From Spirogloea muscicola (taxonomy: Eukaryota; Streptophyta; Zygnematophyceae; Spirogloeales; Spirogloeaceae): a stretch of 31,918 nt of DNA. The stretch is from the NCBI GenBank assembly GCA_009602725.1, contig WELB01000248.1, positions 33,802 through 65,719 on the forward strand, written 5' to 3'. Made by a program: the position numbers and the translations under genes. Shown here piece by piece: positions 14,168 through 23,860 of the stretch; the stretch's first letter is position 1; every line of letters begins with the position of its first letter. A model generated the notes under the pieces. That model saw nothing but the letters and a program-made list of their open reading frames with translations, made no database searches and was not told where the DNA came from.

Positions 14168-15433
14168 TTGTCCAGGAATCAGACTGGGGCCAATCGGAGA
14201 GGCTCTAGTAAGTTGAGAGGGAGCAGGAGCGCTGCGCTTGTTTCTGATTGCTTCACCAGCTGCCATGTCAAATTCGAGCCCGTGGAAGGAGCATCCTTAG
14301 TTCGTTTGACATGTCAGGCTCTTAACCACATAACAGAGGGAGTCTCCAAGCTTGTGGTTACTGGCTACTACCCCAAGCTCTTTCCAACAGCGCTACGCAA
14401 GTGCACCTGGCCTCATGAGCGCGTCCCTCCACTCCGGGCTCATTGCACACTCTGTAATGATACCCAGGAGCGTTATGAAGGGCTTCAACGCGACAGGCGA
14501 CTGGCAGGTGACGACTCCATGTGCTCAAATAACGGCTGCACAAACAAGCCGTGCAGAGGTGCTCCTGGCGGAACCGCAGGCAGTTGTGGCTGCGAAGGCG
14601 ACCGCACCCCTTCGTGTAAGATCTCCTTCACCCATTTGTGTCTACCAGATTCGGAATAGTCATACATGCATTTTTAGGTGTTGTGTTGATTCCAAAGCAT
14701 GAGGCCAGCCATGGATACGGCTGCAGAGAACACAAGTACTGCAATCATCCACACAGGAGTACTTATTCACGTCTACACTGGAAGTACAATAAGTAGCACA
14801 ATTTATGTTGTCAATATTTGCACATCAACTTCATAACCTGCGATGTGAATATGGGATGAAGAGTATAGCTCCTGCTTGTTGTTGCCACTTTCTGGCAGGC
14901 GGGTGCGCATGCCAAGACGTAGGGACCAATGGCAACACCAATTGCCAGTGTGTATCAACAGCTTCCGGCAATGGTAAGGAGGCCACAGATGCATGTTCCT
15001 CGTAAGAGAGCAAGACAGTCTATGTCACATAAAGCTCACGGAAACAACACGAGTGTATGGCTGGACGCTGTCACACTTGCAAGCTCCTCTCCTGATGCTA
15101 GCTGCACAGGACCTGACAGCCATGCAGGTGTTAGCTCCAGTAACCTGCCTATTCGTATCCTGTAGATCTGCTATGCTCTGCCATGAAGCAACTTCTGTGT
15201 TCCTTCGTACCAAAACCTCATAAGTTCGCATTGTTCTGGCAGCTTGTAATCCGCCACCGGCGTCGCCACCTCCAGTCTGTGCGAACCATGGATGTGACTG
15301 TAACGCAGTGACGGGAGGCTACCTCTGCACATGTCACACAGACGGATGTCGTGGGTGCTCTGCCGAAGACTATGGAACAGATAAAGGAGATCAAGTGGGA
15401 TGTAGAGGCGTTGATTGTGGTCATTGTTTGTAA
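14168..15433 (+). CDS. Cys-rich paralogue A, lacking a recognisable exon 1
   Basis: Exon 2 (to 14615) is convincing from about 14250: TSCHVKFEPVEGASLVRLTC, YYPKLFPTALRKCTWPHE and LCNDTQERYEG. Its expected 5' part (WRC.TCEAGDHVAAD in paralogues) is degraded, and no ATG opens this frame. Exon 3 is 14899-14973 (GCACQDVGTNGNTNCQCVST). Exon 4 is 15243-15433: a Pro-rich hinge, then CxC pairs and GVDCGHCL, ending in TAA. The last two introns are GT-AG and phase 1, as in P1. The tail is related to that of P3, not P1. One family Cys is replaced near the exon 2 end (GDRTPSC). It is either a 5'-truncated pseudogene or a gene with an unrecognised first exon. Confidence 0.6.
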
Positions 15434-16464
15434 AGTGGTCGACTTGCGACTGTATGGAGATTGCGGAGCTTGATATGTTAGATCAGTGAGACTAGAAGGT
15501 ACACAGATCTGAAGTTCTCAACTTGCCTTTCCTTAGTGGACGACATGCACTAGTAGATCGCAGAGCTTGACGTCTCAAATGAATGGGGCTAGAAGATTGA
15601 CTACGATGAACTTAGAAATTGCGGCTGCTTAAACTTAGGGCGGCTGTGAAGATCAGCCTGCTCATTACAAAAAGACAGGGAGTGCAATTTAGGGATGCGG
15701 AGCCGTCAGGCTGGGCAACAGGGCCCTCTTAGTACTCCCGTTGGGGGGCTGCGTTGCCTGAGAGCCTATACAAATATTATATGACAAGATTCTATGTGGA
15801 AGTATTCATCAATAACAGCTTCGGATATTTGTTTCTGAAATCTGCGCTACATAGTTTACTTTTATATCCGTGTGATTGCCTAAACAGGCATAATGAGCAA
15901 GATTCAAATGCAATATGCTGCATCTACAGGCAAACCATTCTATCAAGTGCAGTTGTCAGGCGCCTAAGGGATTTGTAAGAAGCACACAATGTCTAGCACC
16001 AGACTAGCAAAGAAGTCCACACATGCAAGAAAAGGAGGACCATAATTAGTGATATCTCCTTGCTATCGTCCCTGGAACAAATTGAGCGACAATGAAGAAG
16101 ACGAAGGAGATGGAAGAAGTTTGCAAGAAAGGGGGATTTGAGGTTGATGCATTGCTCACAGGAACGGGGGGTAGGGAGTAGAAAGCCAATATACGAAGGT
16201 TAAATACGGTATGGGTAACAAATGTTCAACAATAGACGGCAAAAGTGGGAGTGGAAGTGTCTCAAATATAGTGCAACGCGTAAGAGCGGAGGAGGATAGT
16301 GGAAGTACGGACCAGAAGGAGAGAGGGAGATTGTGGGGAAAGGGTAACAAGTCGGGAGAGAGCAGCATGGAGTACAGAGTGAGTGCATCTGAGAAGCTTT
16401 AACATATGATATATATATAGTAACATTACTGGAGCTTTAGAGCGACAGAAGCTAGGAGGCAAAC
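15434..16464. other. No supported gene; possible far side of the rearrangement
   Basis: This kilobase lies between paralogue A and the last minus-strand exostosin exon. I looked on the minus strand for the expected continuation after GRDHIW (family pattern HDEGAC and the later catalytic half) and did not find it. Small open frames at 15754-15978 and 16211-16402 show no recognisable features. Confidence 0.45.
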
Positions 16465-17874
16465 CCAGATGTGGTCTCTGCCCTGACTGCGGTTCCAGTA
16501 TGAGTAATTGCTCTGAATGTGCCTATATGCTTCCCAGTAGATCTCTGCAGCCAGCCATGGCCTGTACCTATGCTGCACATTGACGACCAGAGTATCTCGC
16601 TGCTATCACATTGTATTTATAACACTGGTTGAGCTGCACATGATTACATAAGAAGTTAATACGCTGTTAAGCAAACAGATGGAGCTATGCATGAAGGTCT
16701 GATCGCAGACCTGCATATCAAAGCGGGGGGAGTCGTCGGCCCGCCCTTGAGCACAGCCTCCCATCACAGGGACGTAGAAGTAGTCCGCCTCCTCTGCATG
16801 CAAGGTGCGGTGCTCGCTGGCGAGCAAGCCCTCCGTCACCAGCACCTATGAACAGTTAACTCAAGCATATTTGTGAGCATCCTACTTAATGAGATTCCCA
16901 GAGCCTGATGTTGATGCACTCGAGACGGACCCAAAGTATGGCTCCAGGTGCGCAAGCCTTGATTGGGGCCAGCGCCGCGCACTTGGGCTAAGTAATGCCT
17001 GCCTTGCTCAGGCTGAGGGCCTTGACTAAGTGTAGTACCTCAAGGCCATAGCGGCCGTTGATGTACCAGGTTTCGTTGGACCAGCCATACTCCCGGAGGA
17101 CGCATGCGCGCCTTTGCATCCGGCCCTGAGAGGGTGCACAGACCCAGCTGGCAGCGTCAAGTGGGTGGCAAGTGGACTCTGCATGCACAACCGCGTGTGT
17201 ATGAACATATAACATTACCATAACCCCAAAACGCCCAAGTAATGCAGCCGGTAATGGCCTATGGCCAGCTGTTGAACCAACAGCGACCAACTGCTAAGTC
17301 AAAAGTCAATTGAAGCGCTGGCACAGGTGGACTATGGCGACACCGACACATCCTCCACTTAGCCAGCAAGCCTGTTGACCTGCTTATTGAGTGCGGGGGT
17401 TCACCTGGAAGATGTGAAAGCTCTGAGGTCTAGGGAGATCGTACATGTAGATAAGGGGCCGTGGTCTGACCACCGTGCGTCTCTGAAAGAAGTTAAGAAG
17501 CACAGGGCTGGAGTTGAGCATCTTTGATTTGTAGAGCAAAATAAGGTGAAGGTAAGCCAGTGGTGGACCATAGGCCGCAATATCAGTGTCCGCCCCATTT
17601 ATTAACCAAGAAAATTTGTGACGGATAACTGTGAACACTACAACCTTTATAGACTGTGACAATTTCAGCCGTTCAGGTCCTGGCAGTTTGGGCTCCAGGA
17701 GCAGGGGCTTGCGATCATGCCTACGGGCTCAGGGTTCAGCACGTTCATGAGATGCACCTGCAGCTCGCCATCATCATTGGTAATATTTGGTGGTGTCCCC
17801 AACGGGGATGTCCCATTATCTAACTCCAGTTCAGGAGCAATGCTGCAATCGAGCCAGTACCACCCACCTTCGCA
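16465..17874 (-). pseudogene. Exostosin-like glycosyltransferase, internal exons, inverted
   Basis: Five minus-strand exons join in phase 0 throughout. 17758-17874 begins CEGGWYWLDCS, the second half of an EGF-like module. 17405-17482 has RPRPLIYMYDLP, the start of the exostosin catalytic domain. 17039-17125 has RRACVLREYGWSNETW and YGLE. 16711-16845 has EGLLASEHRTLHAEEADYFY and VPV. 16465-16542 has EAYRHIQSNYSYWNRSQGRD and HIW. All junctions have GT donors and AG acceptors. The first exon starts exactly where plus-strand exon 4 (13786) stops, within one EGF-like module, so the two sets were probably one gene before an inversion. Sequence after GRDHIW, roughly the second half of the catalytic domain, is missing. 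Confidence 0.75.
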
Positions 17875-18234
17875 CTGCGCTCTGCAATGTATAGAGAAGC
17901 TCAGATTAGATCACCAAATAGCAGTGACGCTCAAATCAGGCGTAAGCTACTCAAAGTTGGCTGTCTTCAGTGTGGGTGGCTCACCTCAAGAGTATTCCTT
18001 GTATTCACTTAAGGAAATACCTTAAGGCACTGCGAGGGCAAGGTGAGTGGACGAAGTGCCCCCTTTGCTGCAGCCGTCATGCTCTGAGGTGGCCATCTCT
18101 TCTGTGTCGCTCCCTTCTTCTCAGTGCATATCAGAACGCAGGCAACTCTGCGCAGATCAGCAGAGGTGGGCGTCTCGTGTAAGCCTTCAGAGACGTGGTC
18201 CCTGGTATTGACTGTTTCCTTCTTGATGCGGCAG
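17875..18234. other. Second likely junction zone, no gene
   Basis: Sequence between the inverted exostosin exon and paralogue B. The signal-peptide exon expected upstream of paralogue B (CILVHHT motif) was searched for by eye and is absent. A breakpoint of the proposed inversion may lie here. Confidence 0.4.
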
Positions 18235-19153
18235 ATGGCGCTGTGTGACATGTGAGGCAGGAGATCACGTGGCGGCTGATCGCTTCACCAGCTGCCATGT
18301 CAAATTCGAGCCCGTGGAAGGAGCATCCTTAGTTCGTCTGACATGTCAGGCTCTCAACTACATGACAGAGGGAGTCTCCAAGCTTGTGGATACTGGCTAC
18401 TACCCCAAGCTCTTCCCAACAGCGCTGCGCGAGTGCACCTGGCCTCATGAGCGCGTCCCTCCATTCCGGGCTCATCGCACAAAGCTCTGTAATAATACCC
18501 AGGAGCGTTATGAAGGGCTTCAACGCGAGAGGCGACTGGCAGGTGACGACTCCACGTGCTCAAAGAACGGCTGCACAAACAAGCCGTGCGGCGGCGCTAC
18601 TGGCGGAACCGCAGGCAATCGTGGCTGTGAAGGAGGCTGCACACCTTCGTGTAAGATACTCCTCCAGCCATTTCTGTCAATACCCAAATTCGGAATAGTC
18701 ATACATGCATTTGAGGTATCGTGTTGGCTCCAAAGCATGGGGCCAGCCATGGATACAGCTGTACGTCACACAAGTACTGCAATCGTCCACACAGGAGCAC
18801 TCATTCACGTCTACATGAAGCACTATTTTTAGCACCATCTAAATCGTCAGTGCGTGCACACCAGACTCCGTTACCTGCAATGCGATTACGGGATGATGAC
18901 CATGGCTCCTGCTTATTGTTGCTACTTTCTGGCAGGCCGGTGCACTTGCCAAGATGTGGGGACCAGTGGCAACACCGACTGCCAGTGCGTATCAATAGCT
19001 TCCAGCAGTGACAATAAGGCTATGAGCGACAATTCGCCTGCGCTTTGCTGCAAGGAGACTTGCCATTACTCTCAGAAGACAACGTGCAATGGTAGCGTCT
19101 TACTTGATTGTTGCTATAGTACTGATGGAGTGACGAAGGATTGCTCGGATTAA
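18235..19153 (+). CDS. Cys-rich paralogue B, exon 1 absent
   Basis: Exon 2 (18235-18650) begins after GATGCGGCAG in the phase seen in P1 and reads WRCVTCEAGDHVAADRFTSC, then YYPKLFPTALRECTWPHERV. It ends at TCGT/GTAAGA. The second block starts at 18936 with RCTCQDVGTSGNTDCQCVSI. The exon 3 donor seen in paralogue A is lost, so the frame runs on into a new Cys-rich tail (LCCKETCH, LLDCCYSTDG, DCSD) and a TAA at 19151. One conserved Cys near the exon 2 end is Arg (GNRGCEGG). No exon 1 or signal peptide was found upstream. The same frame continues past the TAA with coding-like sequence (see next entry), so this end may be premature. Confidence 0.6.
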
Positions 19154-19381
19154 TTTAGTGAAGATATTGGTGACCCTCCTGGCGGTTTTATATGCATTTG
19201 CGACAACAGGGGTTTTCCCAGTACTGGTGTTTGTCAGCCCCCCAGCCGCTTCTAAAAGGCTCAAATTGAGCGCACATTGCTGAGGATGATATCTCAGTAG
19301 TACGGCTAAGATGACGCCCTTAGCAATGCTCGTGCCATTGCTGCTGCTTGCAAACAGTCGGAGCGGACATACTGTTGTTGA
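19154..19381 (+). pseudogene. In-frame EGF-like continuation after the stop of B
   Basis: Directly after the TAA at 19151, in the same frame, the sequence reads GGFICICDNRGFPSTGVCQP, which resembles the GGYLCTCHTDGC tail of paralogue A. It then meets TAA at 19253, TAG at 19298, TAA at 19307 and TGA at 19379, with protein-like stretches between (ALSNARAIAAACKQ). The simplest reading is a decayed tail carrying nonsense mutations. The alternative, recoded TAA/TAG, is discussed in the findings. Confidence 0.4.
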
Positions 19382-19785
19382 ACAGGATCTTGAATAGCAA
19401 CCAAAACAATGAGGTGTCCTTTTGCTACTACGACCACTGGTTGCATTTTTCTTCGGCATCCACTGGCTCGCTTGCAGGCGGGGATCTAACTCTAGGCCCG
19501 GGTGATGCTCTAGTACTGACCGGTAGTTGCTCAACAGACAGCCTCAGTGCGTTCTTCATGGCCAGCGGTGCTTGTACTACAACTGACCTGAGCATCGTTA
19601 CACCGGGAATTAGCTACCCCAACAACAATCAGATGAACACTTGCACCTGGATGAATAAAGAGGGCTCCATTGTTGAAGGAGATAATGCAGTAGTCGGTAC
19701 TTGCTGCAATAGTGTGCAGAAGCCTGCGCCAGCTCTTCATGGTCTTATAGCTCTCGGACCCTTCACTTACAGCACGTATATCTAG
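19348..19785 (+). CDS. Unassigned Cys-containing coding block 1
   Basis: An open frame of about 145 codons with convincing protein-like composition (GGDLTLGPGDALVLTGSC, FFMASGACTTTDLS, GTCCNSVQKPAP) and no ATG start, so it is probably an internal exon or a frame-shifted continuation of B. It lies one base out of frame with the block before it. It ends at TAG 19783-19785, immediately followed by GTGAGA, so a splice donor is also possible there. No family is recognised. Confidence 0.45.
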   Translation: MQTVGADILLLNRILNSNQNNEVSFCYYDHWLHFSSASTGSLAGGDLTLGPGDALVLTGSCSTDSLSAFFMASGACTTTDLSIVTPGISYPNNNQMNTCTWMNKEGSIVEGDNAVVGTCCNSVQKPAPALHGLIALGPFTYSTYI

Positions 19786-19880
19786 GTGAGATATAGCTGT
19801 GCGCTGGAGCAGCAACATCCCTACAATACAACAGTGTCGCTTGACTGCCCATTTGGAGGCTCCATTCCGCGGTCCCCGGT

Positions 19881-20517
19881 TTGATTGCTGCTGTTAAAGG
19901 CTCACAAGGAGCAGCTCTTGTAATAGTAATTCACATAAACAAAAGGGAGATATCCAGAGCACCTCATCTTCACACAGACGGAGGCACAAACCCTTTATGC
20001 TCTGATTACCCTGCTAATAAGTATAAGGTTATGGATGGGGACACCATATTCTTCTCTATTGACCTATCTAGTGTTCTAAGCTTGCGTGGCTTGGACAACG
20101 GTAAGGTACCCTCTATCTGCACATCAGGAGCCACCTTAGCATTGTATCGAGCGTACCCAAGCAGACGCTCGATGACTGGCAAATTGATGAGTATAATATG
20201 CTTGTGCTATTGCAGATATAGGGTGTGATGCTATTGCCAACGCTACTCCCTTTGTTGAGCATTCGCGCTGTTGTTGCAGCTAAGGCAAGCAATGCAACCA
20301 TAGGCAGTGGTAATGGCGAGATCATTATCATGGGGATTGTTATTACAACGAGGAGTGCTGGATAGAACCACTAGCACAACGAGGAGGAGATAGAGTTTGG
20401 CATAAATATAGGTGCAACCGTATCAGCATGCAAAGAAGCCCACTTAGGACGAAGAAGTGCATATTCATATTTGACATGACAGACAGTAACATCTCTTATG
20501 CACGATGGTTGATCTGA
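19881..20517 (+). pseudogene. Unassigned Cys-rich coding blocks 2 and 3
   Basis: Block 2 (19881 to about 20101) contains CSDYPANKYKVMDGDTIFFS and ends at AACG/GTAAGG in phase 1. An acceptor at 20215 (CTATTGCAG) opens block 3 in the complementary phase. Block 3 (20216-20517) reads GCDAIANATPFVEHSRCCCS, then TAA, GKQCNHRQW, TAA, WRDHYHGDCYYNEECW, and KKCIFIFDMTDSNIS before a TGA. The splice phase and high Cys content favour real coding origin, but two in-frame TAA codons interrupt it. Another frame of block 3 is also fairly open and hydrophobic, so the reading is not certain. Confidence 0.4.
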
Positions 20518-20541
20518 AGACTAACGAGAAGCCCGTCCCTG

Positions 20542-20871
20542 TTGGGCATGGTAACGTACCATGACTTTGTAACCGAAAGGCACTGCACTATACCTGCAAA
20601 CATGTCAACTACTAAGGTCTATAATTGCAACAGTAGATGTGTTGGCCATTGCCCGATATCGAGCTCAAGAGAGGGGAGGATACTTGGAGGGGCTACTATC
20701 AGCATGCTGTACTGGGAGTTGCACTCCATGGTCATAAATACCTATGAATGCAGCTTGCAGGCATATCATCTTGCTCAGAATATCTTGATTTGGCAGTCAC
20801 ATCATGTCAAGATAGTTGTCTTGATGGAGTGCCAGGTACAAGCATACCCTGATGTGACTATTGTCATATAA
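20542..20871 (+). CDS. Unassigned Cys-containing coding block 4
   Basis: An open frame of about 109 codons ending in TAA, with Cys spacing such as NCNSRCVGHC and ILGGATISMLYW. There is no reliable start, so it may be a terminal exon of the same plus-strand locus. No family is recognised, and it could be chance. Confidence 0.3.
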   Translation: MGMVTYHDFVTERHCTIPANMSTTKVYNCNSRCVGHCPISSSREGRILGGATISMLYWELHSMVINTYECSLQAYHLAQNILIWQSHHVKIVVLMECQVQAYPDVTIVI

Positions 20872-20889
20872 TACTGATATGAAGAGACT

Positions 20890-20960
20890 GTGCTTAGGCT
20901 GTGTCCTGCACACGCATCAGTGCAACTCCACAGCGGTCTCTACCTTCTAGACTTGGTCCT
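20890..20960 (-). repeat. Fragment of the inverted-repeat sequence
   Basis: GGCTGTGTCCTGCACACGCATC followed by TGCAACTCCACAGCGGT and TACCTTCTAGACT closely resembles 9358-9415 in the left arm, and the complement of 25960-26020 in the right arm. It is a third, isolated copy lying between paralogues B and P3. Confidence 0.75.
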
Positions 20961-20993
20961 TTGACTCTCCCATTGAGTGCCAGGTCGACCCCT

Positions 20994-22536
20994 TCAAAAA
21001 GTACAGTGGCCACAGTCGATGCCCACACAATCCATGCCGTTATTCCCTGATCCAACTTCTCTGTTTGAGCACCCTTTACATCCATCCGTGGCACAATTGC
21101 ACAAAGGCGTGAAAGAATCTCTGCAATACGCACATTCATGGTCTCCAAAGATTGGAGGTGGCATCTGACAAACTGCCATGGCAATGACCAAGTCACGAGA
21201 CAGGACAAGATCAGAAACTGACAGCAACTCACAGCAGATGTGTGGATGTACGATTGATGCAGTTTACTGGAGCTGACACTACTGTCAATCATTGAAGGGC
21301 TCCTACCAAAGAGAGGATTTTGCAACTAGAAGCTTGTCCAGCCAGACATTGAAGTTCAACTAAAAATAGGCTGGCAGCTTTTTCCCATGGGCAATGTTCA
21401 CCTGCATCTGGTGTAACTACGCACTGGCAGTCGGTATTGCCACTGGAGCCTACGTTTTGGCAAGTGCATCCGCCTGACAGGAAAGAAGCAATACGACAAG
21501 CAGTAATATAGAGACACATGGTATCTTAAAAGTTGCAGTCTAGTGTACAAATGCACTATTTGCTGACCGTGCAGGAGGCGTCCATGGATGGCTCCATGCA
21601 TGTTAAGTACTCAGTACCCTAGACCTTAGATCCTAGACCCTCGGGGGTTCATGCAACTGGGTAAAGGCATCGCATATACGATGGATTGCAATCTCCAGCA
21701 CAGCCACAATCACCTGCAGTTCCACCAGAAGCGCCGCTGCACTGCTGTTGGCAGCCGCTATTTGAGCACGTGGAGCCACCATCTGCCAGCCATCTCTCAC
21801 GTCGCAGCCCTTCGTAACGCTCCTGGGTATCATTGCAGAGCTTTGTGCGATGAGGCCGGAGTGGAGGGAAACGCTCATGAGGCCAGGTGCACTTACGTAG
21901 CGCTGCGGGAAAGAGCTAGGGGTAGTAGCCTGTATCTACGCGCGTGGAGACTCCCTCTTTCACATGGTTAAGAGCCTGACAAGTAACACGAACTAAGGAG
22001 GCCCCTTCCACGGGCTCGAACTTGATGTGGCAGCTGGTGAAGCGTTAAGCCGCCATGTGGTCCCCTGCCTCACATGTCACACAGCGCCGTCTGCCACATC
22101 GACAGAGGAGCAGTGACTGCAAGGTCCACATTGCAGGACATGTACACGAAACGCCCAGCTCTGCAGATCTACGCAGACATATGCTCATCTTGGGGCTGCA
22201 TTAGCTTTTAGTATTGTGACGGATGCAGTGGCTTCATGTGATGTAAAGGTTGAGAGTGCGCGCGCAAGAAATGGTAGCAGTAGCAAGGGGATTGTTTGAT
22301 CATTTCACCTTGTCCTCAAAGTGCACCATGTGTGATGCACCAGGATGCAATCCTCGCTGTTAGTGGTCACGCCATCCAGGTACCCCCCTTGCGTGAAACA
22401 TCTCCCCTGTTTCATCGCTGAGGATGGCGTACTCAAGCTCCTCCTTGGCAACATCGACATGGTGGGAGCTGAAGGGTGCAAGAGCGGCAAGCAGCACAAG
22501 GTACCGGAAGAGCAGCGGCTGAGCTTCGGAAGCCAT
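20994..22536 (-). pseudogene. Cys-rich paralogue P3, damaged
   Basis: The four-exon structure is kept: complement(20994..21172, 21402..21473, 21678..22090, 22309..22536). Exon 1 gives a signal peptide (YLVLLAALAPFS) and EELEYAILSD, but a run of six C at 22383-22388 adds one base and shifts the frame before CILVHHTWC. Exon 2 has TAA at 22045-22047 and TAG at 21916-21918 in frame, and its donor TCGT/GT has become TCGTAT. Exon 3 (GCTCQNVGSSGNTDCQCVVT) and exon 4 (ECAYCRDSF, NCATDGCKGC, GIDCGHCTF, TGA) are intact. With the extra base removed the model is 297 codons, the same as P1. The tail matches paralogue A. Probably a recent pseudogene. Confidence 0.7.
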
Positions 22537-23860
22537 CCTCAATATCGCCGTCTGCGGCAGCCGTAGTCTGGCAAGAGTCAGCGCGTGGGTGCCGGCGGCC
22601 CGAGCACCGCCGGAGGACCCTGAAGAAGCAGAGAGAGGGTAGGGGGATGGAGGAGCCTCGGAGGCGCACGGGGAGGAAGAGTGGCAGGGGAAGGAAGAGT
22701 GAGCACTGATTGACGGAGGGCTATGGAGGCCAAGAGCGCACGCAAGCACGTCAACGATTATCAGCCGCCTGCGGGTAAGGAGGGAACGGGGGAGGGGGGA
22801 GGAGGGGAGGGGGTGTCATGCGAGAAGGCGTCGATTACGCAATGGCATCGATTAGTCTAGATAACGACAAGTACTGCGTAGCCGGACTACACATGTAACA
22901 AACCGAACGGAATTGTTGATCTTGTTGGCCAGGCTAAGAAAAAACAGTCTGACGAGAGGCCACCGTTGAGAATCATGAGAAGTCCGCTTTGCAAGCATAA
23001 AGGACGATGGACTGTCTACTGAGCAGTTGTATCCAGTATTCAGCACCAAGTGACTCGTGGCCACTGTGTACCGGTCAGATGGTGCGATGCAAGCGTACAA
23101 GTGTTCTTGAAATGCGAGCTATGTGAAAAAGCATACACAAGTACATTGGCAGTCCCTTGTCCACAAGATGATCACTTGTGCAAGGTCAGTGGATGCGAAT
23201 CGATGATGGTACCACTAGGCCTCAATGCACAGCCGTGACTGATGCGATCTGAGAACTAGTGCTCAGCCTAGTGAAGCTTGCGATATGCAGCGCAATATTC
23301 GAGGCTGCTCACCACAGAATCACCACGACTTCTTGCAGTCGCGCCGAGGGTCCGTGCGAAGGTTTACTAGCTGCTGCGGCTCCTGCCCTAGGCTCTACGC
23401 TTCTATGGCGCGGCATTGGCGCAGGCGTGGCTCGCGGCAAGAGGTTAAGACGGGCAAAGCAGTCCGCTTTGCAAGAATCGCTCGCCCCGACTTGGGCCGG
23501 GCGAGGCGAAGATCCTAACGCTGCCTTATAGGCCAGGTTCGGCCGTTGGCTACGCTGATTGGCTAAGCTGGATGGCCGGCTGTCGTGGGCCGTAACCTGT
23601 CGCAGTGGCCGACTCGACCGTAAGATAATCATCTTCAGCCGTCCCTTCCACGATCGCCTCGCCACCGCTTCTGTAGCGCCCACCTTCACGGTCTTGTGGG
23701 AGGTTGAGATACCTTCAGATGGGCATCCCTCGTTGCGCTTCGAACGGTCTGCTGACGGTCGGCGTCGCGCGTGGGCTTTGGCCCTTGTGGTCGCTTCGTT
23801 GTTGTTGTAGTTGGGCGACACATCATGCAGAGAGGAAGAAGGAGAGGCACTACAATGACC
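22537..23860. other. GA-rich 5' flank of P3, then unassigned sequence
   Basis: Positions 22620-22810 are purine-rich on the plus strand (TC-rich on the P3 coding strand), as upstream of P1 and P2. From about 22830 to 23860 no gene is supported. A small plus-strand open frame at 23050-23238 has several Cys residues (FLKCELCEKAY) but no start, splice or homology support. Open frames after 23285 are GC-driven and overlap on both strands. Confidence 0.45.
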
